From: Vibrio ishigakensis
Lineage (GTDB): Bacteria > Pseudomonadota > Gammaproteobacteria > Enterobacterales > Vibrionaceae
Assembly: GCF_024347675.1 (NCBI RefSeq)
Contig: NZ_AP024881.1
Coordinates: 868,001-932,000 of the forward strand
Direction of reading: 5' to 3'
DNA length: 64,000 nt
A model generated the notes under the pieces. That model saw only the letters and a list, made by a program, of their open reading frames with translations. It did not search any database and was not told the DNA's origin. The position numbers and the translations under genes are program-made. How positions within the stretch are numbered: the stretch's first letter is position 1; the number at the start of each line of letters is the position of its first letter. This document shows, in pieces, positions 46,418 to 55,548 of the stretch.

Positions 46418-46689
46418 AGTTCACAAAGTAATTTAGATTTTTTAGCGAACCTGCAATCACCTGCTGAGACTCGATTTGAACAATACTCACATCATTGAAA
46501 CTGAACACCAAGTTAAGTGGTTATTTTACCCAAAACTAGGGTAGTCCGCTCTCCGTTAACGCTTTTGTCCGAAACCTGCTTTCCGCTATTTCAGCAACAT
46601 TACCCATCGAATTAATTAATAGATTCTAATTACAGTTCTCCTGCTAGAGATGACAAATTGCATCATCGAATTTTTTCTAGGAGGAAGTA

Positions 46690-47118
46690 ATGAGAACTAT
46701 TTTATCAGCTGCTATTTGCTGTCTAAGTCTAATGGGAAGCCAAGCTAGTGCGAACACTCACTATGATGATTATTGTGACCATGTTTTCAGTGACAGCGTA
46801 GAAGGCGCGGTTGTTGGCGGCATTGCCGGCGCAGGCTTAGGTGCTATCGCCGATGGGAAAGAAGGTGCAAAGCGAGGTGCTGCGATTGGAGCAGTAGCTG
46901 GCACTATAGATGGTTTAGTCGATGGCGTAGAAAAGCGAGAGCGTTGCAGGCGTGACATGCGAGACCTTGAAGACGTCTATTGGGATAGTGAAATTGACCA
47001 CGCTGTAGACGATGCGCTGATTGAGCGGGAAGTTGTCGACAGTGTTATTGAAAATGAAATTGAAGAAGAGATTGCCAATGAGATAGCGGATGAAATCTCA
47101 GAAGGTGCGTGGGGGTAA
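46690..47118 (+). CDS. Small exported glycine-zipper protein with acidic tail
   Basis: A 142-residue protein. A signal peptide (AAICCLSLMGSQASA) is followed by a glycine-zipper segment (residues ~37-72: AVVGGIAGAGLGAIADGKEG, then AAIGAVAGTIDGLVDG). The C-terminus is strongly acidic, with a repeating pattern of Glu, Ile and Ala (ENEIEEEIANEIADEISEG) that may form an amphipathic helix. Glycine-zipper proteins often associate with membranes or oligomerise. AGGAGG lies before the ATG. No named family is recognised. Confidence 0.75.
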   Translation: MRTILSAAICCLSLMGSQASANTHYDDYCDHVFSDSVEGAVVGGIAGAGLGAIADGKEGAKRGAAIGAVAGTIDGLVDGVEKRERCRRDMRDLEDVYWDSEIDHAVDDALIEREVVDSVIENEIEEEIANEIADEISEGAWG

Positions 47119-47176
47119 TCGGTTTTTGCTTGGAGGGAAGGGAGGCCTTCCATAGCCCCTAACAAGTGCCCCTAAT

Positions 47177-47935
47177 TTAAAACTTATACACGTAACGCAA
47201 TTTCAGCGTTGATTCTGTCCCTGGAACATACCCCGCAATTGGATCCCCTTCACCCACAAATCGAGTTTTCATGTCTGTGTTTCTATTGTTGACCGCAAAT
47301 CGCTCATGAACGAGCATGAGTTTGTGGTCTCCTGACTTGCTAAGGTTGAAGGTGGCATTAAAGTCGAGCTTTAGTGTCGAGCCGTTATCATCTGATTTCC
47401 ATACCGCAAGTTGAGGATGGAACCCTAGGGAGAATCGGTCGCTTAGCTTGTAATCCATCTTAACGTTGAGTTGTGCACCCTGATCGCTTTGACGAGAGCT
47501 GGTGCTGGGTGACTTGATGGATAGGTACCCCAAAGCGGGATTGACGCGCAAGCAGAAACCGTCCCAGCAGTCTTTATATGCGTAACCCACAGAGCCAATC
47601 GACGGCCCAGCCCCAAGAAAGTCCCCTTTAATTAAGTCCAAGGAGACGCCGTGGTTTTGATTCCAGTAACCATACGCCCAGTTTCTAGCGACGGTCATTT
47701 TACCATCTGCGTTCCACTTGGCCGCAAGGGTATTGTCGATTGATAATCCGCCGAACTCTAATCCGACACCTTGCAAAATAGTCTCTACTTGGGTGGTGTC
47801 CCTTTTAGAATCAGGCTGTACGGTTCTGGCTCCCTCAATGCCAATAATGCCCAGCCAAGTGGCATTTGCACTTGGGATGGCGAGAAGCAGGCTAGCAGCT
47901 AAATAAGCGCCTTTGGCAGCTTTTAGTTTTTTCAT
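47177..47935 (-). CDS. Outer-membrane beta-barrel protein
   Basis: A 252-residue exported protein: signal peptide MKKLKAAKGAYLAASLLLAI with cleavage after NATW or ANA, then alternating strands and a C-terminal aromatic (LKLRYVYKF). The many Asn, Asp and Gly residues in turns and the paired strand pattern suggest a MipA/OmpV-like or similar barrel, but no diagnostic motif is seen. AGGAAAAC precedes the ATG. It is monocistronic, converging on the glycine-zipper gene. Confidence 0.7.
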   Translation of the reverse strand: MKKLKAAKGAYLAASLLLAIPSANATWLGIIGIEGARTVQPDSKRDTTQVETILQGVGLEFGGLSIDNTLAAKWNADGKMTVARNWAYGYWNQNHGVSLDLIKGDFLGAGPSIGSVGYAYKDCWDGFCLRVNPALGYLSIKSPSTSSRQSDQGAQLNVKMDYKLSDRFSLGFHPQLAVWKSDDNGSTLKLDFNATFNLSKSGDHKLMLVHERFAVNNRNTDMKTRFVGEGDPIAGYVPGTESTLKLRYVYKF

Positions 47936-48118
47936 CTTGTTTTCCTAGTATCTAAAGTGATCATGCAGAAGGGATTCTTCCGGATGGTATTTTGCTCTAG
48001 GAAATAAACAGGCCTTAATTAACAACTATCGGCTTTGTACATAGTAGGGAAATGGCTTTCAAAACAAGACTTGATGACATATTGTTAACAGGATGTATGT
48101 AGAAAGGTTTATTGTATC

Positions 48119-49207
48119 TTGGTTCATATTCCGTTTTGGCTGTCGGCCTGTCTTAAACTTGCAGTCTCAGTAAGTGTCTTCTCGATTCTTCCGTCTTACC
48201 TAACCGTTCTTGAACAGCATTTAGCTCTATCATCTGCATCGCTTAATTACTTGGCGACGACTGAGTTGATGGGGTTTGCTCTGGCTTGTGCCTTGAATTA
48301 CTACTTTTTGAAGCATGGTTTTAGGTTTAACGACAATGTCGCACTCGCCTTGCTGTGCTTTTGTCATTTAGCTAGTGCCTTTACTGCCGATATTTCATTG
48401 TTTTTTGTTATTCGAGGATTAGCAGGTGTTTGTGCGGGCTTAGTGATAGTCCGTTGCTATGAGGTGTTAGGCGCTGAGAACAACCCAGATGCGGCGTTTG
48501 GCAAGGCCATCGCCATACAGATGTTGACTACGGCGGTACTGTTTTTGCTACTGCCGGGCCTAGTCAATTATTTCAATACCGATATCTTCTTCATTGCCCT
48601 TGGCGGACTTGTTGCCCTAATTCTATTGTTGAAACCATTGCCTGTGCCCAACTCGTCGGCGAGTCAGTTGTCTGAAGAGATTGATATAAGCATGGTGCTA
48701 ATAAGCTTAAGCGCCATGGTGATGGTGATACTCACTCATTCTGCGATCTGGTCTACGCTGGGCTCATACGCAATTGCTCATCACATACAGCTGGGGGATC
48801 AAGGCTTGTTGTTTGCCTTTGGTACCTTGTTTAGCGTTGCCGGCGCAATATTGGCGACCTTCCCGGTAGCACATCAAAGGAAAACCTTGGTACTAAGCAT
48901 TGCGATCTTTCTACAATGTCTAGTCGTGTCAACCATGCTTACTGGTGATGATATGTATAGCTTTATCATTGCAACATGCATCTTTCAGCTGCTGTGGAAT
49001 CTGATTGTGCCCCTTGTGATGGGTACGATGGCAAGTGGACCCTCGGGCAATGTTGTTATTCGTTTTACCTTGGCTGCGCAAACCCTTGGAGCCGCGTTAG
49101 GTCCCCTGATGCTCGTCCCTGGCTGGGTGTTGCCTGAAGTACTTGGGCTTCTCGTCATTACCTATCTATTGATTTCTTCCACCATCAAGATGCAAGAATC
49201 CCTTTGA
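48119..49207 (+). CDS. MFS-type transporter
   Basis: A 362-residue membrane protein with about 11 hydrophobic segments. The IRGLAGVCAGLVIVRCYEVLG stretch after TM3-TM4 resembles the major-facilitator motif region. The start is a TTG about nine bases after AGAAAGG, giving MVHIPFWLSACLKLAVSV; the usual first-helix charge pattern is weak, so the true start could lie elsewhere. Substrate unknown. It follows a 180-base gap after the divergent barrel gene and may not be in an operon. Confidence 0.7.
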   Translation: MVHIPFWLSACLKLAVSVSVFSILPSYLTVLEQHLALSSASLNYLATTELMGFALACALNYYFLKHGFRFNDNVALALLCFCHLASAFTADISLFFVIRGLAGVCAGLVIVRCYEVLGAENNPDAAFGKAIAIQMLTTAVLFLLLPGLVNYFNTDIFFIALGGLVALILLLKPLPVPNSSASQLSEEIDISMVLISLSAMVMVILTHSAIWSTLGSYAIAHHIQLGDQGLLFAFGTLFSVAGAILATFPVAHQRKTLVLSIAIFLQCLVVSTMLTGDDMYSFIIATCIFQLLWNLIVPLVMGTMASGPSGNVVIRFTLAAQTLGAALGPLMLVPGWVLPEVLGLLVITYLLISSTIKMQESL

Positions 49208-49344
49208 ACATGCTCTAAGGGCTGATTCTTTTTTAAAATCATCATGACCTATCGATATTATGCATTGATTCTATTTTAATCTATCGGAAGAATCTCTTTA
49301 ATATTGCCTCAGAAATAATCAGTTACATTCTTGAGGTCAATCTA

Positions 49345-50610
49345 ATGAAAGCGAAATTACTTACAACCATCATGGGTCTGTCTGCGATTGCCCCTGCATT
49401 TGCCGGGCACAATGCCATTAATACATCGGTAAATGACGAATATGTTGAAGCTGGTGATGCTCTGCAAATCCTGATACCTGCTACCGGTCTATTTGCTACC
49501 TGGCTATATGATGACCCTGAGGGTGCAAAGCAATTAGCGCTTTCAGTAGGTGCAACCCAAGTTATTGTTCACGGTACAAAAAACCTAGTTGGGCGTGCGC
49601 GTCCAAACAGTAGCAGCAGACAATCCTTTCCATCGGGGCACACTGCTGCCGCGTTCTCCGGCGCTGCATTCTTGCAAAGTCGTTATGGTGCGGCTTGGGG
49701 TGTACCCGCTTATGCCGCTGCATCATTTGTTGGCCTCAGCCGAATGCATGGTAAGCGTCACTTTGCGGACGATGTATTAGCCGCGGCAAGTATTTCGTTT
49801 CTGGTTAACCAATACCTTATCTCGCCATATCAATCAAAGGACATGGCTTTCTCTGCGACCCCAACGAAAGATGGCGTTCAACTAGGTGCTAGCTTTACCA
49901 ACGACTTCTTTACCAAGCAGTCGAGAAAGGCCTATGAAACACGCACATCGAAGCCTCAAAAGCATCGCTTTGAGTTGGATATTGGTTTCAATATGACAGA
50001 TAGCTTTAAAAAGGCGGGACTACCTGGTGATAAGTTGGTGGATGAAAACCAACCCTTCGCATCAGTGAACTACAGCTATCAGTTAGATAAAGATTCATTC
50101 CTGCAATTTAACGTGTCTCCTAATGAAACCCGTCGCTACGGTGAACTACAAAGTGACGCAACCTACTTGGGGGAACAGTACGAGAGTGGCGATGACATCT
50201 ATTTGGCATTTCGTCAGTGGTCAGTAGGTGGTTCTTATAACCGAATGTTTGAGCTAACGGATGACCTAACGGCAAGCCTTGGTGTAGGTGCATCAGGTTA
50301 CCTGCTTGAGGTTGAAATGGATAAAGAGAAGGGTGGTCAGCACATTCAATCTTCTTCATTGCGTCTGCTACCTAGCATTAACTCGAAGCTAGACTATGAA
50401 ATCATCGATGACCTTCATACCTTTGCGAATGTTGAATATCAGCATCTAAAACGTGACCACGTATTGTTGGCTGAAGCGGGCTTGAGCTACGACCTAAATA
50501 AAGAGTGGGACATCAGTGTTAAGTACCAACACCAAGATGCAAAATGGGCGGACCAGCAAATCGACTATAAAACAAGATCGGTTGTATTTAGTATCGCCAA
50601 TCGCTTCTAG
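49345..50610 (+). CDS. PAP2 phosphatase domain fused to a predicted outer-membrane barrel
   Basis: A 421-residue exported protein. After a signal peptide (MKAKLLTTIMGLSAIAPAFA) residues ~40-170 form a PAP2 domain with all three motifs: KNLVGRARPN, FPSGHTAAAFSGAAFL, and SRMHGKRHFADDVLA. From ~180 on, the chain is a run of alternating amphipathic strands (FELDIGFNM, ASVNYSYQL, FLQFNVSPN, WDISVKYQHQ) ending in Phe (VVFSIANRF), the pattern of an outer-membrane barrel. This places a lipid- or diphosphate-phosphatase-like domain at the outer membrane. Substrate unknown; lipid A or isoprenoid diphosphates are possibilities by family only. Confidence 0.8.
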   Translation: MKAKLLTTIMGLSAIAPAFAGHNAINTSVNDEYVEAGDALQILIPATGLFATWLYDDPEGAKQLALSVGATQVIVHGTKNLVGRARPNSSSRQSFPSGHTAAAFSGAAFLQSRYGAAWGVPAYAAASFVGLSRMHGKRHFADDVLAAASISFLVNQYLISPYQSKDMAFSATPTKDGVQLGASFTNDFFTKQSRKAYETRTSKPQKHRFELDIGFNMTDSFKKAGLPGDKLVDENQPFASVNYSYQLDKDSFLQFNVSPNETRRYGELQSDATYLGEQYESGDDIYLAFRQWSVGGSYNRMFELTDDLTASLGVGASGYLLEVEMDKEKGGQHIQSSSLRLLPSINSKLDYEIIDDLHTFANVEYQHLKRDHVLLAEAGLSYDLNKEWDISVKYQHQDAKWADQQIDYKTRSVVFSIANRF

Positions 50611-50635
50611 ATAAAAGACTTATTAGTTTTCAGAA

Positions 50636-50672
50636 ACCGCTGTTACTGCCAGCCAGTAGCCGCGGTTTTTCG
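50636..50672 (+). terminator. Terminator after the PAP2-barrel gene
   Basis: AAACCGC and GCGGTTT with an inner TACTG/CAGTA pairing, followed by a T run. Confidence 0.7.
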
Positions 50673-50783
50673 TTTATTTATGGCGCACTTTGATCTATCA
50701 AAAAACTTAATAGTACCTAAATATGTGTATTGGTCAGTCGGGTATATCTTAGCGCCCAAATCATCCGTCGCGAGGAAGCCATT

Positions 50784-53700
50784 GTGTTTAAGTTCTTTAT
50801 CAAAAGACCAAAGCTGGCCATTGTTCTATCCATATTTATTTCAGTCGCAGGGCTTATTTCTGCCTACCTATCTCCAATGGGACGATACCCAGATGTCGCT
50901 CCATTGACTATTGCGGTTGATACCTGGATGGACGGGGCTACCGCAGAGGTTATTACTAAAACCGTTGCCCCAGAGATTGAAAAGCAGGTCAATGGTGTTG
51001 CTGGTATGCAATACATGAAGTCGACCTCTGGCTCTGATGGTACCTATTCCCTTGAGGTGATCTTCGACAACTCAACCGATGCCGACAATGCAGTGACCTT
51101 GGTACAAAACAGGGTCAACCTCGCTTTGCCTGAACTACCGGGCGATGTAATGCGAAATGGCGTTAAGGTGGAGAAGCTGTCCAACGGTATGTTGATTGGT
51201 TTATCCATCCAAGATCCAAGCGGCGAAGCGACTGACACTCAAATCAGTGCCTTCGCCGGTGGTCAATTTAAAGAAGCTCTACAGCGTATTCCTGGTATCT
51301 CCAAGGTTGATGTTCTGGGTGAAAAGAAATACGCGATGCGTATTTGGCTTAACCCTAAAAAGATGCGTCAGTTATCGGTGGATGTGACCGCTATTCAGAA
51401 TGCGATAGCCACGCAAAACAAGATCAGCCCAGCGGGTTCATTGGTGGGAGACTTGCTTGAATATCCACTGACTGTTGATGGCGGCCTAACCAACAAGCAA
51501 CAGTTTGAAAATATCGTGATTCGCGGTAATGCACTGCATAGAAAAGTGTTTCTTAAAGACGTTGCAAGGGTAGAGTTGGGTGCGGAAGTTTACACCGCTA
51601 ATGCCTATGCGGGAGCAAGTGCTGGCTCAGTGGTATTTATCTACAAAACCCCAGATGCAAACGCTGTTGAGGTGGGTAATGCCGTTGCAGAGCTTGTTAC
51701 CAATACCAAGTCTGACTATCAAATTGAGTATGTGTACGATGCCACTAGCTTTGTGCACGGGGCTATCGACAATGTGTTGGAAACCCTATTACTTGCGGTA
51801 GTTATCGTTGGCATGGTCACGCTGATCTTTATGCAATCTTTGCGACTCACCTTTATTACAGTGACAGCCATTCCCGTTTCGTTAGTTGGTACCTTTGCAT
51901 TCATGTATGCCCTTGGTATCGATATCAACATTATCTCAATGCTGGGTCTGGTCATGGCCATCGGCATAGTAGTAGATGCGGCCATCATAGTGATTGAGGC
52001 GACCGAGCACGAACTTCACCACAACCCTGAACTGACGGTACCAGAAGCGGTTGGCATCGCCCTCGATAAGGTGGTTGCCCCTATTATTGCTTCTGCCTTG
52101 GTGCTGTTATCTGTATTTGCCCCGACCATATTCATGAGCGGTATGACTGGCATTATCTACAGTGAGTTTGGCATCGTGTTGAGCGTATCAGTATTGGTGT
52201 CTACCGTCGTTGCTCTTAGTTTGACGCCTGCACTGTGCTCTCTATTTATGAAGCCGCCTAAGAAAGGCTTTATTGCTCGCCAAGTAGAGCGTGTGATTGG
52301 CTTTAAGATCAGTGCCTTTACAGGTGTAACTGCAGGATTTGTTCGCTTTCCTTTGCTTTCGATTGCTTTGCTAGGGGCTGGTATCTGGTTTGCCGTTGAC
52401 CATGGCAAAGACCTCCCACAAGGGATGCTACCAGCAGAAGATACCAGCGCAGTATTTGTTGTTGGTGGCTTTGAGCCAGGAACAGCATTGAGTGTCACCG
52501 ATGACCATACGCTTGAGGTGGTTGAGGCGCTGCAGAAAATACCAGGCGTACGTAACTCTATTGCCGCTTCAGGCTTTAACCTGCTCAATGGCAACGCTGA
52601 TATGAGTAGCTTCCTGATTCTGTTGAACTTGGAAGATATTGATCAGCGTGAATTGTCTGATGAGGAAATTACCGCAGAAGCCAATGCAATATTACAGGAA
52701 ATGGGCATTGATGGGTTTGCGTTCAAGCCACCTGTTATACCTGAGCTTGGTATGGTTGATGGTGTTAACTTTGTCCTAATCGATCACTATGCTCGCTCTC
52801 CTACTGAGTTGGGTAAAGATACTCAAGCCATTATTGAGCAATTAAACGGCGAAGAATCCATTTCGCTGGCCATGACTCAATTTGCGGTTAACAAGCCCTC
52901 GATAAAGCTCAATATTAATCGCCGTAAGATGCTGGAATATGGCATTAGTTACGCTGAGCTGGTTGATGGCATGCAGGCTCATTTTGGTGGGCAATACGTG
53001 AATACATTTAACCTCGATGGTCGTAACTACAAGGTGATGATGCAAAATGCCCCAGAGTATCGCCTAGATAAAAAGGCGTTGCAGAATGTGTATATCAACT
53101 ATGCCAATGGTGCGAGCCAGCCGGCGGCCAAACTGTTCAGCATTGAGCCTATTACGGTCCCTAACTTCTTGAATCGCTTTAATGGTATGCAGTCTGTTTC
53201 TATCGACGTATTACCAACAGGCTCTACCGGTGCTGCGATAGAGACGTTGCAACAATTGGATTTACCAGAGGGTTATTCCATTGAATTTACCGGCACAGCA
53301 AAAGAAGAGATTGAAGCGGGAAGTCAGGCCACACTAATTCTCGCTTTGGCACTGTTGATTACTTACCTAGTGCTGGTGGGTCAGTATGAGAGCTGGCTAA
53401 TTCCTGCAGCGATTATGACCATGGTTCCTACTGCGGTTATTGGCATCATTGCGGGTGTAGATCTACTAGGAAGCGAGGTGACCATCTTTACCCAATTAGC
53501 GGCTGTATTGCTGGTGGGGATGGCTGTGCGAAATGCCATCTTGATAGTGGAGTACGCAAAAGAGCTTCGTGAGGTCCAGGGCTTGCCAGTTAAAAAGGCG
53601 GCTGTAGAGGCGTTAAGACTCAGAGCGCGTGCGGTATTTATGACGGCCTTCTCGTTTGCGGTTGGACTCGTACCCTTGATGCTATCCGATGCAATCGGCA

Positions 53701-53855
53701 GTGGTGCTCAGCAGGCGCTGGGTTGGGCTTCTTTTGGCGGGATTGTGACGGCCACCTTCTTAGGGTGCATCGCGGCTTGCGTTCTATTCGTTATTTTTCA
53801 ATCAATTCGGGAGCGCTTCCGCTCCCCAAAACTTAACGTGCAAATTGCACAGTAA
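50784..53855 (+). CDS. Orphan RND efflux permease with altered proton-relay residues
   Basis: A 1023-residue RND pump starting at the GTG at 50784 (seven bases after GAGGAAG), which gives the usual VFKFFIKRPKLAIVLS N-terminus; a longer frame from 50730 adds unrelated residues. The TM4 motif reads GIVVDAAIIVIEATEHE, so the second Asp of the AcrB relay (D408) is Ala. The TM10 motif is GMAVRNAILIVEYAK, with Arg in place of the essential Lys (K940). Both are intact in the pump at 21372. No adaptor or channel gene adjoins it. The pump may use another partner or have changed coupling. Confidence 0.9.
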   Translation: MFKFFIKRPKLAIVLSIFISVAGLISAYLSPMGRYPDVAPLTIAVDTWMDGATAEVITKTVAPEIEKQVNGVAGMQYMKSTSGSDGTYSLEVIFDNSTDADNAVTLVQNRVNLALPELPGDVMRNGVKVEKLSNGMLIGLSIQDPSGEATDTQISAFAGGQFKEALQRIPGISKVDVLGEKKYAMRIWLNPKKMRQLSVDVTAIQNAIATQNKISPAGSLVGDLLEYPLTVDGGLTNKQQFENIVIRGNALHRKVFLKDVARVELGAEVYTANAYAGASAGSVVFIYKTPDANAVEVGNAVAELVTNTKSDYQIEYVYDATSFVHGAIDNVLETLLLAVVIVGMVTLIFMQSLRLTFITVTAIPVSLVGTFAFMYALGIDINIISMLGLVMAIGIVVDAAIIVIEATEHELHHNPELTVPEAVGIALDKVVAPIIASALVLLSVFAPTIFMSGMTGIIYSEFGIVLSVSVLVSTVVALSLTPALCSLFMKPPKKGFIARQVERVIGFKISAFTGVTAGFVRFPLLSIALLGAGIWFAVDHGKDLPQGMLPAEDTSAVFVVGGFEPGTALSVTDDHTLEVVEALQKIPGVRNSIAASGFNLLNGNADMSSFLILLNLEDIDQRELSDEEITAEANAILQEMGIDGFAFKPPVIPELGMVDGVNFVLIDHYARSPTELGKDTQAIIEQLNGEESISLAMTQFAVNKPSIKLNINRRKMLEYGISYAELVDGMQAHFGGQYVNTFNLDGRNYKVMMQNAPEYRLDKKALQNVYINYANGASQPAAKLFSIEPITVPNFLNRFNGMQSVSIDVLPTGSTGAAIETLQQLDLPEGYSIEFTGTAKEEIEAGSQATLILALALLITYLVLVGQYESWLIPAAIMTMVPTAVIGIIAGVDLLGSEVTIFTQLAAVLLVGMAVRNAILIVEYAKELREVQGLPVKKAAVEALRLRARAVFMTAFSFAVGLVPLMLSDAIGSGAQQALGWASFGGIVTATFLGCIAACVLFVIFQSIRERFRSPKLNVQIAQ

Positions 53856-53883
53856 TCAATCTAACTTAAGAAAAGGGTAAAAA

Positions 53884-53976
53884 ATGAAAGGCCTATCTCG
53901 ATATGTGACATCACTGCTTTATACCAGTGCATTTTCATGGTTCTTGATTATTGCCTCTGTAGCATTGCGCGCATAG
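53884..53976 (+). CDS. Putative 30-residue membrane peptide downstream of the RND pump
   Basis: An ATG after AAGAAAAGGG, 28 bases downstream of the pump stop, opens a 30-codon frame ending TAG. It encodes a short basic N-terminus, then SLLYTSAFSWFLIIASVALR, a single predicted membrane helix, and ends RA. Its position recalls the small AcrZ peptide that modulates AcrB in E. coli, but there is no sequence similarity. It could also be a chance frame or the remnant of a lost adaptor gene. Confidence 0.5.
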   Translation: MKGLSRYVTSLLYTSAFSWFLIIASVALRA

Positions 53977-54037
53977 AGTCAAACGAATATCAGATTAGCG
54001 TCATACAGGGTGAGGACGCTTATTCCTTTAATTATAA

Positions 54038-54074
54038 TTTCTTCATTTCTTCATTTCTTCATTTCTTCATTTCT
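54038..54074. repeat. Octamer tandem repeat (TTTCTTCA), about 4.6 copies
   Basis: Four full copies of TTTCTTCA plus TTTCT in the non-coding 54-kb gap. Such simple repeats slip readily. It is about 390 bases upstream of the cytochrome P460 gene. The rest of 53977-54464 shows no gene that I can support. Confidence 0.85.
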
Positions 54075-54464
54075 AGATTGGTCTCCTAATTTTAGTTGTT
54101 TTGTTGTAAATAGTTGGTGCTGAATCTAAAAACTGTAATCTAATTATAAACATCGATTGGCTGTGTTACGTAACTCTGAATAAGTTATACCAGCGTCGTT
54201 GTGCCTGCATTCGACTTTGATTTTTGTATAAATACACAAAGTTAAATTCCCATTGATTTAAATGATAGGTTATTTCTAATCAGAGCAAGAATGCTATGAG
54301 ACCTATTAGTTCTTTATTCTTGAGAACTCAAGAGAGTATACCTACAACCTGAACTTAAAGGTGTGAGTTTTTTCATTTTTTACATTCCCAATAAACTATT
54401 GGCTATCGCGAGCAAACAACTAATTACGAATAGTCGTAAGTTGTAAAATTATAGGAATGTAAAT

Positions 54465-55013
54465 ATGAAAAATAAATTATTCAGTGTCATTGTGACCTGT
54501 ATTTTTGCCAACCCTGCATTTGCAGCATTAAATGAACCTGCGGATAGTTATATAGAGTTAGTTAATAATCAAGGCGATATTGTCTTTCCACATGAATTTC
54601 AAACTGAGCTTGTTCATTTGGGAACAACGGTTGTTATTGGTGAAGATATGAAACCTGCAAATCTTAATGGTATCTATACACAGAGAGCTGCTATTGACCA
54701 CTACAACAAAACAGGGGAGTGGCTTGATGGGACAGTCTTTGTTAAGGACGTAAAGCTAGTACCCACCGAACGGTTAACAACTGGTTTAGTTGGACATCAA
54801 GAAGGAAATGATGTGTTTTTTGTGATGGTTAAAGATAACGAAAACCGATTCTCTGAAAGTGAGCATTGGGGAGATGGTTGGGGCTGGGCAATGTTTGGGG
54901 CTAAGCCAACTCACAATGAAAGCCCCAATAAAGAGTTCTGCCAAGGCTGTCACAGCCCTAGAAAAGATACTCAATGGTTATATGTTGATCAATATCCAGC
55001 TCTGCTTAAATAG
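54465..55013 (+). CDS. Cytochrome P460-family c-type heme protein
   Basis: A 182-residue exported protein: signal peptide MKNKLFSVIVTCIFANPAFA, then a cytochrome P460-like domain (residues ~30-180). The heme-binding motif near the C-terminus is CQGCH in NKEFCQGCHSPRKDT, with heme attached by the two cysteines. A GWGWAMFGAKP stretch before it is typical. Family members oxidise hydroxylamine or act in nitric-oxide chemistry, or are cytochrome c'-beta proteins. No hydroxylamine pathway genes are nearby, so its role is open. Confidence 0.85.
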   Translation: MKNKLFSVIVTCIFANPAFAALNEPADSYIELVNNQGDIVFPHEFQTELVHLGTTVVIGEDMKPANLNGIYTQRAAIDHYNKTGEWLDGTVFVKDVKLVPTERLTTGLVGHQEGNDVFFVMVKDNENRFSESEHWGDGWGWAMFGAKPTHNESPNKEFCQGCHSPRKDTQWLYVDQYPALLK

Positions 55014-55085
55014 ATATTAAGTTGTTGCGATAAAAACTAGATCATAAAAAGAGCACGCATATTACAAGAAATCGTGCTTTAGTGG

Positions 55086-55476
55086 GGCTTTGTTGCACAA
55101 ACCTGGTTATAAAATGACTAACTGTAGATAGTGCAATGAAGCCTTAATTGATCGTGGTTCTCTAACCTCATATATTTATCAGGAAGTGGCCGATCTGAAA
55201 CAAAATTAACAAGGAAAGCGCAGTAGACCTTGCCGATTTCGGTCATCCCTAGCCCCTGAGAACAAAGACATCCCTGCAATCTAGTGGTAGGTTGCCAGAA
55301 ACTCTGTGGCGCAACCGACAAGTAGAAAAGCTGCATGGCTATCAAAAGTGTCCACTCATAGAAGCAACCATGCATAGAGTGGATTAGTTGATAGAAAGGA
55401 ATTTCAGCCTGAGAAACTACAATGTAGCATTAAAGTCACTCAAACTGATTTCCTTTTCGAATTATGCAGCAACACC
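55086..55476 (+). mobile_element. Decayed IS5-family insertion sequence remnant
   Basis: The left end reads GGCTTTGTTGCACAAA and the right end TTATGCAGCAACACC, close to the complement of such an IS end. In one frame from 55114 the conceptual translation includes NEALIDRGSLT and later KQN-stop-QGKRSRP, matching the start of IS5-family transposases. A later frame (near 55300-55440) gives GYQKCPLIEATMHRV...SLRNYN, matching their C-terminus. Stops, frameshifts and a large internal deletion (about 391 bp of a usual ~1 kb) show it is dead. Confidence 0.7.
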
Positions 55477-55548
55477 TTGCGACTATGCCGAGTTTATCTA
55501 TTAGGTGGCTTCGTCTTATTCTCAAGCAAGCCACCAAGGATAAAGCAG

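Noticed and set aside
55118..55375. 85-codon minus-strand frame
   Set aside because: It is antisense to the transposase remnant of the decayed IS.
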